From assembly GCF_900186865.1 (NCBI RefSeq), contig NZ_LT906480.1:452001-516000 (forward strand): a DNA stretch of 64,000 nucleotides, given 5' to 3'. The DNA is from Stenotrophomonas maltophilia (GTDB taxonomy: Bacteria > Pseudomonadota > Gammaproteobacteria > Xanthomonadales > Xanthomonadaceae). Positions 14,817 through 23,171 of the stretch are shown here, piece after piece. The notes beneath the pieces were generated by a model, which had not been told where the DNA came from, searched no databases, and saw only the letters and a list, made by a program, of their open reading frames with translations. Position 1 is the first letter of the stretch; the number at the start of each line of letters is the position of its first letter. Made by a program: the position numbers and the translations under genes.

Positions 14817-15638
14817 ATGCAGGACGCGCAGTACTGGTTGAACGAATTCTGGTCGGGCCTGAGCGTGCTCGATCTGGTGGGCGGCAGCGTGCTCGGTATG
14901 CTGCTTGGCCTGGTGCTGGGCATTCTCGCCTGGCGCGGGCTGCACCGCCGGGGTTGGTTGCAGCGGCGCAAGCGCTGGCATCACTGGCTGCTGGCCAGCT
15001 ATGTGGTGGTGCTGCCGCTGGCCACCGCCTTCTTCGGGCTGCAGCTGGGCTTCACCGCCGGTGCGCACCGCGCGCTGTTCAAGCAGCTCGATCATTTCCA
15101 GCCGCACCTGCAGACCCTGGTGGAAGGCTGGAGTGAGGGCTTCACCGACTCGCTGGACGACCCGCGCATGCGCGAGGCATTGCGCAGCCAGGGCACGGTG
15201 GGCGACGTGGCCGATACCATCGCTTCGGCCTACCTCAGCGAACATCCGTTGCCCGGCCTGGATCGTCTTGGCAACGGCCCGTTGGCGCGCGGCACCGGCT
15301 GGGTGATCGGTAAGGTGCGCGAAGGCCTGCTGCGCGGCATGGTGGAAGACACGCTGGTGGACAAGGCCGACACCGTGGGCCTGGAGCCCAAGGTGGTGCG
15401 CGAGGCGCTGACCATGCATGTGGATGAGCTGCTGCACACCCGTGGTGTGCTGCGGCTGGTGAAGGCGCAGATCAACGGCATGATGCCCGGCGTGTACTTC
15501 GGGCTGCTGTTGCCGTTGTTGGTCATCGCACTGCTGGTGGCGCTGGAGATCTGGGCCGCGCAGCGGTTCGGGTGGGCGCGCCGGGTGGTAGTGCCGGCCG
15601 CTGGCCGGCAATTGCGGTTTCCTGCAGAAGGTTCATGA
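14817..15638 (+). CDS. Membrane protein of unknown function with SMAG-encoded tail
   Basis: 273 residues with about three membrane helices: residues 18-38, 60-80 and a C-terminal one near 222-245 (YFGLLLPLLVIALLVALEIW). The middle (80-215) is a soluble helical region. The ATG follows GGAAGGAAG. The last 18 residues (RVVVPAAGRQLRFPAEGS) are a translation of the SMAG repeat at 15588-15610 and its spacer, so an older stop was lost or the repeat inserted into the gene end. No family recognised. Confidence 0.65.
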   Translation: MQDAQYWLNEFWSGLSVLDLVGGSVLGMLLGLVLGILAWRGLHRRGWLQRRKRWHHWLLASYVVVLPLATAFFGLQLGFTAGAHRALFKQLDHFQPHLQTLVEGWSEGFTDSLDDPRMREALRSQGTVGDVADTIASAYLSEHPLPGLDRLGNGPLARGTGWVIGKVREGLLRGMVEDTLVDKADTVGLEPKVVREALTMHVDELLHTRGVLRLVKAQINGMMPGVYFGLLLPLLVIALLVALEIWAAQRFGWARRVVVPAAGRQLRFPAEGS

Positions 15639-15664
15639 GGTTGCCGGCCAGCGGCCGGCACTAC
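15588..15664. repeat. SMAG repeat pair, inverted; left copy is coding
   Basis: 15588-15610 and 15642-15664. The left copy lies inside the preceding gene. Two GCCGGC sites per copy. Confidence 0.9.
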
Positions 15665-15676
15665 CTGTTGCAGGGC

Positions 15677-15701
15677 GTGCGGACCAACGGTCCGCACCTA
15701 C
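15677..15701. repeat. GTGCGGACC palindrome ending in CTAC
   Basis: GTGCGGACC, three bases, GGTCCGCAC followed by CTAC; a third GTAG-family element next to a SMAG pair. Confidence 0.65.
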
Positions 15702-15731
15702 CAGGCAGGGTCCGCACCCACCGTCTTTGGA

Positions 15732-16529
15732 TCAATCGCCGTCGGTTTCGTCCGGGTGCGCCTTCCAGTAGCCGGTCGAGCGGATCCAGTCGCGCGGTAC
15801 GCCCAGGTGGCCTTCGATGAACTTGCGCATCATCCGTGCGCGGCGCGATTCGGTGGCGATCCAGTAGAAGACATCGCCGTCCGGTGCCTCGAAGTCGGTC
15901 AGCATGTCTTCCAGCAGCGTGCTGGTGGCCGCCGGGAAGCCATTGCGCTCCAGCCAGTGGATCCGCACGTTCTCGTACTGCGGCAGGTCCTGGCGTTCGG
16001 CCTCATCGCTCACTTCGATGAAGGCCTGCACCTCGGCACCGTCCGGCAGCACGTCCAGCCAGCGGGCGATGGCCGACAGCGCGGTTTCATCGCCGATCAG
16101 CACATAGGCATCAAAGCTGTCGGCCACCACGAACGAACCGCGCGGGCCGCCGATCACCAGCACGTCGCCCGGCTGGGCCTGCTCGGCCCACGGCCCGGCA
16201 ATGCCCTGGTCGTGCAGTACGAAGTCGATGGCCAGCTCGCCGGTCTCGTGGTCCCACCAGCGCGGGGTGTAGTCGCGGGCCGGCGAGGGCTCCTTGCCGG
16301 CCGGATAGCTGCGGCCTTCGGCGGTGACCACCGGCAGCACCATCTCGCCCGCAGCGTTGGGGAAGAACAGCTTGATGTGGTCGTCGGCACCGGGCGAATC
16401 GAAACCGACCAGCTCGGCGCCACCCAGCACGATGCGGCGCATGTGCGGGGTGACCTCTTCGGTGCGCAGCACGGTCAGTTCACGGAAGCGCACATCCAGG
16501 CGCAGGCGCGTGTTGTTGTGTTCGGTCAT
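15732..16529 (-). CDS. Siderophore-interacting protein / ferric-chelate reductase (YqjH/ViuB-like)
   Basis: 265 residues. The N-terminal FAD-binding domain has RDYTPRWWD (residues about 85-93, the FAD-binding RxYTxR motif) preceded by DDHIKLFFP. The C-terminal SIP domain has LVIGGPRGSF, YVLIGDETALSA and the terminal YW. This cytoplasmic flavoprotein family reduces ferric siderophores to release iron. AGGT precedes the ATG. The gene follows a PadR-type regulator on the same strand with a 59-base gap, which matches the E. coli yqjH/yqjI partnership. Confidence 0.9.
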   Translation of the reverse strand: MTEHNNTRLRLDVRFRELTVLRTEEVTPHMRRIVLGGAELVGFDSPGADDHIKLFFPNAAGEMVLPVVTAEGRSYPAGKEPSPARDYTPRWWDHETGELAIDFVLHDQGIAGPWAEQAQPGDVLVIGGPRGSFVVADSFDAYVLIGDETALSAIARWLDVLPDGAEVQAFIEVSDEAERQDLPQYENVRIHWLERNGFPAATSTLLEDMLTDFEAPDGDVFYWIATESRRARMMRKFIEGHLGVPRDWIRSTGYWKAHPDETDGD

Positions 16530-16588
16530 GGGGTTACCTGTAAAGGTGTCGCGCAGTGCTGCGCGGCGTAGGAGAGACCTGGCTGGAT

Positions 16589-17149
16589 TCAGTCTGGCTG
16601 GGTCGTTGAAATGGGTGGGCTCTCGCTACCGGCCGTACCGTTGAGCAGGGCAGACGCCCGCGTCAGCAGCGCCGCCACTTCTTCCGCTTCGCCCTCGGCC
16701 CAGCGGCCGTGGTGATGCACCAGCGCCCGCTTGAACTCGCGCAGGGCACCGGCCAGCGGCGGCGGCAGCGAGGCCTTGGTGATCTCGCGGGCGCGGTCGA
16801 AGGCACGCCGCTGTGCCAGCCGCACCTGGGTGCGCTGCACCTTCAGCTCGAACTCGCCGGCGGCGGTGATGCGGAAGATCCGCTTGCCGTCCACTTCCTC
16901 GGCCTCGATCCAGCCGGCCTGCTCGAAGCTGGCCAGCAGCGGGTACATGGTGCCGGCGCTGGGCGTGTAGGCCTGCATGAACTGGTTGCTGATCAGCTGC
17001 ATCAGCTCGTAGCCATGGCGGGGTTGCTCGCCGATCAGGGCCAGCACCAGCAGGCGCAGGTCGCCGCGGCTAAGCACCCGCGGCTGGCCGTTGCGGCGCG
17101 GCACTTCCGGATTGGTGGAACGGGCTCTGGGAGAAGCGGTGCGGCTCAT
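16589..17149 (-). CDS. PadR family regulator (YqjI-like)
   Basis: 186 residues from the chosen ATG. The PadR winged helix is at about residues 28-100: VLSRGDLRLLVLALI, HGYELMQLISNQFMQAYTPSAGTMYPLL and GWIEAEEVDGKRIFRIT. A helical C-terminal part follows. In E. coli YqjI represses yqjH and responds to iron/nickel; here the regulator and the reductase form one operon. The ATG at 17149 is preceded directly by a CGATATATCG palindrome, so binding there would block its own start. A longer frame with a TTG start at 17206 would make the operators coding, which I consider less likely. The metal-binding His-rich N-terminus of E. coli YqjI is not seen. Confidence 0.8.
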   Translation of the reverse strand: MSRTASPRARSTNPEVPRRNGQPRVLSRGDLRLLVLALIGEQPRHGYELMQLISNQFMQAYTPSAGTMYPLLASFEQAGWIEAEEVDGKRIFRITAAGEFELKVQRTQVRLAQRRAFDRAREITKASLPPPLAGALREFKRALVHHHGRWAEGEAEEVAALLTRASALLNGTAGSESPPISTTQPD

Positions 17150-17151
17150 TT

Positions 17152-17196
17152 CGATATATCGGTAAACGAGTGTGCAAACGATATATCGATATATCG
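17152..17196. promoter_or_regulatory. Probable PadR/YqjI operator: three CGATATATCG palindromes
   Basis: The 10-base palindrome occurs at 17152-17161 and twice, overlapping by two bases, at 17179-17188 and 17187-17196. The position at the start of the regulator gene argues for autoregulation. Confidence 0.75.
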
Positions 17197-17206
17197 AAGC
17201 CGGCAA

Positions 17207-17700
17207 TCATCGATCCGGCCACAAGCGGGTCAGTTTTGGGCCACGGCCAGCCCCGCGCACAGCAAAAGGGGCGCCCCTTGCGAGGCGCCCCGGGCAACAC
17301 TGTGGAAGGGAGCGAGGCAGGGCCAGACGGCGGACCGAAGCGGGCGAGGCCAACACTCAAGGCCTACCCTGAGGGCAGGGTGGGGGCCAATCCAGAGGCA
17401 GGTGCGACACGTTGTCGCCGGTTCAGCGCTAGCCCGCGCTGCCGATACGGCAGGCTGTGGTGCTGCCCTACAACCGTCATCGGCAGCGGTAACACTGCGT
17501 CCTGCACATGGGCGCAGCGGCCCGCAAGCGACAGCCCGCGCAGCCACCAAGGCCCGCCGCAGGGCCGTCAGCGGGCCCGGCAAGCCCCTTGCGGACACTG
17601 GCCGGTTGCATCCATACGCCTGCGTAGCCAAGTGACGAAAGCCCTTGGTGCGCTACACTTTGCGGTCTAGAAATCTATACAACAGTCGCGCGCGTGCGTG
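17207..17700. other. GC-rich gene-free region upstream of aceE
   Basis: No protein family is recognised in any frame. On the minus strand a strong hairpin (GGGGCGCC / GGCGCCCC, 17270-17293) is followed by TTTT, as if a minus-strand transcript of roughly 300-400 bases ended there. The RNase P, tmRNA, SRP and 6S signatures I looked for were not found. The right end should hold the aceE promoter; TTGGTG (17645-17650) and TAGAAA (17668-17673), 17 bases apart, are one possible -35/-10 pair. Confidence 0.4.
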
Positions 17701-17717
17701 CGGTTATGGGAGCGCTA

Positions 17718-20405
17718 ATGAACTGGTTGAACGAGGTGCTGAACAACGACCCGAATCCTGTGGAAACCCAGGAGTGGATCGAGTCGTTGAAGGCCGTTAT
17801 TGATGTCGAGGGCTCCGAGCGCGCGCATCAGCTGCTGGAAGGCATGGTGGAACTGACCCGTCGTTCGGGCGCCTACCTGCCGTTCTCTCCCACCACCGAA
17901 TACGTCAACACCATCGAACCGCAGTTCGAGGCCAAGAGCCCGGGCAATGCCGAGCTGGAATGGCGCATCCGTTCGATCATCCGCTGGAACGCGATGGCCA
18001 CCGTGGTCCGCGCCAACCGCAAGCCGGGTGACCTGGGCGGCCACATCGCCTCGTTCGCGTCCGGCGCCACCCTGTACGACGTGGGCTTCAACCACTTCTG
18101 GCGCGCCCCGAGCGAAAACCACCCGGGCGACCTGCTGTTCATCCAGGGCCACAGCGCCCCGGGCATCTACGCGCGTTCCTTCCTGGAAGGCCGCATCAGC
18201 GAAGAGCAGCTGGACAAGTTCCGCATGGAAGTGGACGGCGGTGGCCTGTCCTCGTACCCGCACCCGTGGCTGATGCCGGACTACTGGCAGACCCCGACCG
18301 TGTCGATGGGCCTGGGCCCGCTGGCTGCCATCTACCAGGCGCAGTTCATGCGCTACCTGGAAAACCGTGGCCTGATCGAGAAGTCCGACCGCAAGGTATG
18401 GTGCTTCATCGGCGACGGCGAGAGCGACGAGCCGGAAACCCTGGGTGCCATCGCGCTGGCCGGCCGTGAAGGCCTGGACAACCTGATCTTCGTGGTGAAC
18501 TGCAACCTGCAGCGCCTGGACGGTCCGGTGCGCGGCAACGGCAAGATCATCCAGGAACTGGAAGGCGTGTTCCGTGGCGGCGGCTGGAACGTGATCAAGC
18601 TGCTGTGGGGCGGTTACTGGGATGCCCTGCTGGCCAAGGACACCAACGGCGTCCTGAAGAAGCTGATGATGGAAACCGTCGACGGCGAATACCAGAACTG
18701 CAAGGCCTTCGGCGGCGCGTATACCCGCGAGCATTTCTTCGGCAAGTACCCGGAAACCGCTGCGATGGTGGCCGGCCTGAGCGACGACGACATCTGGCGC
18801 CTGAACCGTGGTGGCCACGACCCGCACAAGGTGTACGCCGCCTACCACCAGGCCGTGAACACCAAGGGCATGCCGACCGTCATCCTGGCCAAGACCGTGA
18901 AGGGTTACGGCATGGGCAGCGCCGGTGAGGCACTGAACCCGACCCACCAGACCAAGAAGCTGGACGACGAAGCGGTGCGCCACTTCCGCGACCGCTTCAA
19001 CATTCCGGTGACCGACGCGCAGCTGGCCGACGGCCAGGTGCCGTTCTACCACCCGGGCCCGGATTCGCCGGAAGTGCAGTACCTGCAGGAACGCCGTGCC
19101 GCGCTGGGCGGTTACCTGCCGCAGCGCCGCCGCAAGGCCGACAAGACCTTCGTGGCGCCGAAGCTGGAAGCCTACGAGCGCCTGCTGAAGAGCAGCGGCG
19201 AGCGCAGCTACTCCACCACCATGGCGTTCGTGCAGAGCCTGAACATCACCCTGCGTGACAAGGAACTGGGCCCGCACATCGTGCCGATCGTGGCCGACGA
19301 AGCCCGTACCTTCGGTATGGAAGGCCTGTTCCGCCAGATCGGCATCTACGCGCCGTTCGGCCAGAAGTACAAGCCGGTCGACGCCGACCAGCTGATGTTC
19401 TATCGCGAAGACCAGAGCGGCCAGGTGCTGCAGCAGGGCATCAGCGAGCCGGGTGCGATCAGCTCGTGGATGGCCGCCGGTACCAGCTACTCGGTCAGCA
19501 ACGTGCCGATGTTGCCGTTCTACATCTACTACTCGATGTTCGGCTTCCAGCGCGTGGGCGACATCGCCTGGCAGGCCGCCGACATGCGTACCCGCGGCTT
19601 CCTGCTGGGTGGCACCGCCGGCCGCACCACGCTGAACGGTGAAGGCCTGCAGCACGAAGATGGCTTCAGCCATCTGGTGGCCGGTGGCATCCCGAACGTG
19701 CGCAGCTACGACCCGACCTTCGGCTTCGAAGTGACGGTGATCCTGCAGCACGGCACCAAGGCGATGATGGAAGATCAGATTGACGAGTATTACTACGTCA
19801 CCCTGATGAACGAGAACTACACCCACCCGGAAATGCCGGAAGGCGCGGCCGAAGGCATCGTCAAGGGCATGTACCTGCTGACCGATGCCGGCAAGCCGAA
19901 GAAGGGCGAGCTGCGCGTGCAGCTGCTGGGTTCGGGCACCATCCTGCGCGAAGCCATTGCCGCGGCCGAGCTGCTGGACAAGGACTTCGGCGTGACCGCC
20001 GATATCTGGAGCTGCCCAAGCTTCAACGAACTGCGTCGCGATGGTTTCGACGTGGAGCGTGCCAACCGCCTGCATCCGGAAGGTGAGCAGCGCAAGGCCT
20101 ACGTGACCGAGCTGCTGGAAGGCCGCCAGGGCCCGGCGATTGCCGCCACCGACTACGTGCGTGCGTATGCGGACCAGATCCGCGCGTTCGTGCCGATGTC
20201 TTATACGGTGCTGGGTACCGATGGCTTCGGCCGTTCGGATACGCGTGCGAACCTGCGCCGGTTCTTTGAGGTTGACCGCTACTACATCGCGCATGCCGCG
20301 ATTGCGGCGCTGGCGAAGGAAGGCAAGATGACCGCGAAGGATGTGGCCCGGGCGATCAAGCAGTACAAGATTGATCCGGAGAAGGCTAATCCTGTTGGGG
20401 TTTGA
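17718..20405 (+). CDS. aceE: Pyruvate dehydrogenase E1 component, homodimeric type
   Basis: 895 residues from the ATG at 17718, which follows GGAGCG; an in-frame ATG 24 bases earlier is less likely. It is the thiamine-diphosphate-dependent E1 of the pyruvate dehydrogenase complex and makes the acetyl group of acetyl-CoA from pyruvate. Typical segments are EYVNTIEPQ, GDLGGHIASFASGATLYDVGF cut into GGHIASF and GATLYDVG, the ThDP motif GDGESDEPE...NLIFVVNCNLQ, LQHEDGFSHL and YYYVTLMNENY. The length matches E. coli AceE (887). No E2/E3 genes follow in this window. Codon use is that of a highly expressed core gene. Confidence 0.97.
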   Translation: MNWLNEVLNNDPNPVETQEWIESLKAVIDVEGSERAHQLLEGMVELTRRSGAYLPFSPTTEYVNTIEPQFEAKSPGNAELEWRIRSIIRWNAMATVVRANRKPGDLGGHIASFASGATLYDVGFNHFWRAPSENHPGDLLFIQGHSAPGIYARSFLEGRISEEQLDKFRMEVDGGGLSSYPHPWLMPDYWQTPTVSMGLGPLAAIYQAQFMRYLENRGLIEKSDRKVWCFIGDGESDEPETLGAIALAGREGLDNLIFVVNCNLQRLDGPVRGNGKIIQELEGVFRGGGWNVIKLLWGGYWDALLAKDTNGVLKKLMMETVDGEYQNCKAFGGAYTREHFFGKYPETAAMVAGLSDDDIWRLNRGGHDPHKVYAAYHQAVNTKGMPTVILAKTVKGYGMGSAGEALNPTHQTKKLDDEAVRHFRDRFNIPVTDAQLADGQVPFYHPGPDSPEVQYLQERRAALGGYLPQRRRKADKTFVAPKLEAYERLLKSSGERSYSTTMAFVQSLNITLRDKELGPHIVPIVADEARTFGMEGLFRQIGIYAPFGQKYKPVDADQLMFYREDQSGQVLQQGISEPGAISSWMAAGTSYSVSNVPMLPFYIYYSMFGFQRVGDIAWQAADMRTRGFLLGGTAGRTTLNGEGLQHEDGFSHLVAGGIPNVRSYDPTFGFEVTVILQHGTKAMMEDQIDEYYYVTLMNENYTHPEMPEGAAEGIVKGMYLLTDAGKPKKGELRVQLLGSGTILREAIAAAELLDKDFGVTADIWSCPSFNELRRDGFDVERANRLHPEGEQRKAYVTELLEGRQGPAIAATDYVRAYADQIRAFVPMSYTVLGTDGFGRSDTRANLRRFFEVDRYYIAHAAIAALAKEGKMTAKDVARAIKQYKIDPEKANPVGV

Positions 20406-20433
20406 TTAGAAGTCTGATCCAAGTTTATAAATA

Positions 20434-20470
20434 GGGCGCTGTTGCAGATTGTTGCAGTGGCGCCTTTTTT
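20434..20470 (+). terminator. Terminator after aceE
   Basis: GGCGC ... GCGCC stem enclosing a direct repeat GTTGCAG, followed by TTTTTT. Confidence 0.7.
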
Positions 20471-20493
20471 AATCTGAATGCCAGGATTAAAAC

Positions 20494-21669
20494 ATGGAAG
20501 TGCTGGACGTTACTAGTGATTGGTTTGATGATGATCAAGATTCGGACATCGATGGGCGTATCGATGAGTATGAGATAAGTTCGTCGCCAAACGATTTTAA
20601 CGTCGCTACGATCTTTAGTTTTATTAAGTCGGGCGCCGTTAAGATCCCCGGATTTCAGCGTCATTTCGTTTGGGACATCAAGCGGTCGTCTAAGCTAATT
20701 GAGTCGCTTATACTTGGTCTTCCTGTCCCCCAGGTGTTTTTATACGAAGATTCACGTAATAGTTTTCTTGTGATCGATGGTCAGCAGCGCTTAATGTCCA
20801 TTTATTACTTTGTGCTGCAGCGCTTTCCTCGGCAGGATAAGCGTGCGGAGTTGAGGGCAATATTTGACCGATATTCTGGTGAAATACCGGCATCTATCAT
20901 TGATGATGATGACTATTTCGTTCCATTTAAGCTGAAATTGCCTGAGCAGTTGCCAGGGCATCCGAGTCGATTTAATGGACTTAATTATTCAACCCTGGGT
21001 GATTACAGGGTTGCATTTGATCTTCGTACTGTTCGAAACATAATTGTTAAGCAGACTACGTCAACTGGTAACGATTCCGCTGTTTTTGAGATTTTTAATC
21101 GTCTCAATTCGGGGGGCGTTAATTTAACTCCCCAGGAAATTCGGGCGAGCATGTATCACTCTGATTTCTACGCTGTTCTCCAGCGAATGAACTCAAAGCC
21201 TGGTTGGAGGCAGATAGTTGGTCGTGAGGAGCTGGATCTTCACATGAAGGACGTGGAGATTCTTCTTAGGGCATTTGCACTGCTGATCGATTCAGATTCA
21301 TATGCTCCGTCAATGACAAAGTTCTTGAATCTGTTCTCTAAAAAATCCAAGAGTAATAGTCCTGAGCATAATCTCTACTTAGAAAGAATATTTGATGAAT
21401 TTTTGACGGCGACTAGTCGCTTGTCAAGCAAGGCTTTCTTTACTCCTGCAAATAATCGATTCAATATTTCTCTGTTTGAGTCCGTATTCTATGCTGCCTG
21501 CAAGCCTGTCTTCGATCTGAGAGGCATGCATATTCCGGAGGTGTCAGAGGCGCTGCTCAATAAACTTCGCTCCGAGCCTGGTTTTGTATCTGCATCCTCA
21601 GAAGGTACAAGTAAGTCGGAGAACGTTTCCCGAAGGCTGGGCTTGGCCTCCACCATAATGGCGGGGTGA
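20494..21669 (+). CDS. DUF262 domain protein (GmrSD/ParB-like nuclease fold)
   Basis: 391 residues. The DUF262 domain occupies about residues 35-215, with IPGFQRHFVWD (51-61), LGLPVPQVFLYE and VIDGQQRL (93-100), the DGQQR motif typical of GmrS-type ParB/Srx folds that bind and hydrolyse nucleotides. The usual GmrD-type HNH (DUF1524) is not visible; the C-terminus is of unknown type. The next gene overlaps its stop by GTGA and encodes a HEPN-type protein. Codon use is much richer in A/T than the neighbours, indicating recent transfer. AGGA precedes the ATG. A two-gene defence module is likely. Confidence 0.8.
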   Translation: MEVLDVTSDWFDDDQDSDIDGRIDEYEISSSPNDFNVATIFSFIKSGAVKIPGFQRHFVWDIKRSSKLIESLILGLPVPQVFLYEDSRNSFLVIDGQQRLMSIYYFVLQRFPRQDKRAELRAIFDRYSGEIPASIIDDDDYFVPFKLKLPEQLPGHPSRFNGLNYSTLGDYRVAFDLRTVRNIIVKQTTSTGNDSAVFEIFNRLNSGGVNLTPQEIRASMYHSDFYAVLQRMNSKPGWRQIVGREELDLHMKDVEILLRAFALLIDSDSYAPSMTKFLNLFSKKSKSNSPEHNLYLERIFDEFLTATSRLSSKAFFTPANNRFNISLFESVFYAACKPVFDLRGMHIPEVSEALLNKLRSEPGFVSASSEGTSKSENVSRRLGLASTIMAG

Positions 21670-22190
21670 CAGTGAAGACTGTCGAGGAATTGAAGTTTTC
21701 CGCTGATTCAATCAAAGGCTTCTTGACGGAGAGGGGCGAGATTTCTCTGGTTGTAACTGCTGAAGATGTTTGGAGAAAAAGCGTGCTAATTGCTGCGGCG
21801 TCTCATTTCGAGCATGAGCTTGGCCTGGCGATTGAACGATCTGCTCTCCGGCGGGATGTTCCGGAGGATTTTCGAAGCTTAATAGAGTCAAAGGCTATTT
21901 CAAGGCAGTTCTATAGCTACTTTGACTTCGATAAAGCGAATACAAACAAGCTCTTTAGAGCTTTTGGTGCTTCCTGCAAAAGCAGGGCTGAGTCAAAAAT
22001 TAAAGACTCAAAAAGGCTGAGGGAATCTCAGTCGGCATTCCTCAGAATATGCTCGCTTCGCAATCAAATGGTGCATAATAATTATGCTGCGTTCAATATT
22101 GATTTGACGACCGACGAAATCTATTCTCTCTATCGCCAGGGTTGTCTTTTTGTCGAATTTTTCGAGGCAATTATATCCGACTGGCACTGA
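21666..22190 (+). CDS. HEPN-domain protein (RiboL-PSP-HEPN-like)
   Basis: 174 residues, helical, A/T-rich codon use. It has the HEPN ribonuclease signature R-x4-H as RNQMVH (residues 132-137), followed by NN, in the context SLRNQMVHNNYAAF. HEPN proteins often act as abortive-infection RNases. The GTG start overlaps the TGA of the DUF262 gene, so translation is coupled and a complex or toxin/sensor pair is plausible. A second GTG at 21672 could be the true start. The assignment to the RiboL-PSP subgroup is tentative. Confidence 0.7.
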   Translation: MTVKTVEELKFSADSIKGFLTERGEISLVVTAEDVWRKSVLIAAASHFEHELGLAIERSALRRDVPEDFRSLIESKAISRQFYSYFDFDKANTNKLFRAFGASCKSRAESKIKDSKRLRESQSAFLRICSLRNQMVHNNYAAFNIDLTTDEIYSLYRQGCLFVEFFEAIISDWH

Positions 22191-22306
22191 TCAGCTACAG
22201 GCGGTTTAGTCAATGCTGTGCGGAAATGCCGTCACTGGATCTTAAGTTAGTCCTAGAATACTGCGGGTGATGAGCTCAATGTGCACATCTGAAGATGCGG
22301 CTCGGA

Positions 22307-23017
22307 TCAAACGGCAAGGTCCAGCGGAAGATCGCTGATATCCTTAATGCGCTGGCCGTCCACAAGGATGGCCAACATCTCCCTGGCATCATCCAGGCCA
22401 AGTTCATCTAGCGCGTTCTGTAATTCATAAAGTGCGAAATGATACGTACAATCAATGTCACCCGTCCCCAGCGCTATCGAGGCCAATCGACTCGGCAGCG
22501 GTTCCGCGGTCACCACTACAGCGTGAGGGAGTCTGCCTTTCCGATTTCTGATCAGATTCAGAGCCTCAGAGCGAGCATTTTGAGCTCGATCGCTCCGTAT
22601 AGTCCATTTGCAAGAAATGCTCGCATGGAGCAAGTTCAGGCCTCCATTGGACTTGCGAATTGATGCCCGCCTAGCGACTGAGTTATCTACCAGAAACTCC
22701 TCGGAGTTGATGGTGTTATCTTCAATTAGGCCTTGGGAAATAATTATGTCTGGAGTGATCGTATAGTCTCCACCAAGGGCCGCGGCTAGCTCGCGATTGC
22801 CTCTTGTTGCGTTGTCTAAAGCAACTAGATGGGCATACTGCTGGAACTGCGCGATTTTTCGGCGGTTTCGTCCGCCAACCTGCAGTACCTCCCAGCTCCC
22901 CGGGCGAATATGTCCAAGTTTCAAGAACGTCGCGCGTACGAAATCAGCGCAGATGCCTTCGAAGGTAGCGCCTGAAGTCTGGGCGGCTACACGGGCTGCT
23001 GTGGTCTCAACCTTCAA
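22307..23017 (-). CDS. NgoMIV-type type II restriction endonuclease (GCCGGC)
   Basis: 236 residues. The core strongly recalls NgoMIV, which cuts G^CCGGC: ITPDIIIS (residues 87-94, catalytic Asp90), then SCKWTIRSDRAQNARSEALN starting at 135 (catalytic Lys137; RSDR at 141-144 corresponds to base-reading residues in NgoMIV/Cfr10I), and SIALGTGDIDCTYHFAL near 180-196. The start is a TTG; an in-frame stop lies 39 bases further upstream, so the protein is about 50 residues shorter than NgoMIV (286) at its N-terminus. It sits downstream of the methyltransferase. Whether the short form is active is not known. Confidence 0.85.
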   Translation of the reverse strand: MKVETTAARVAAQTSGATFEGICADFVRATFLKLGHIRPGSWEVLQVGGRNRRKIAQFQQYAHLVALDNATRGNRELAAALGGDYTITPDIIISQGLIEDNTINSEEFLVDNSVARRASIRKSNGGLNLLHASISCKWTIRSDRAQNARSEALNLIRNRKGRLPHAVVVTAEPLPSRLASIALGTGDIDCTYHFALYELQNALDELGLDDAREMLAILVDGQRIKDISDLPLDLAV

Positions 23018-23171
23018 TTGTGAGCGATGTGTTTGCCGATTCTCTTGCTCGGGCCACTATCCTTGTCAGAATTTGAAGGGTTTCCCTCTGAGTCCAAAGT
23101 TAGGATTTTTCTCAACAGCGTTGAATGAAAAGCGAGGCGCTCGCTGGTGAAACTTGCTTCCGTATCTTTTT

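Noticed and set aside
17230..17631. A 133-codon minus-strand frame
   Set aside because: Arg/Cys/Ala-rich with no family match; looks like GC-rich noise.
17266..17660. RNase P, 6S, SRP or tmRNA gene
   Set aside because: The conserved core sequences of these RNAs were looked for on both strands and not found.
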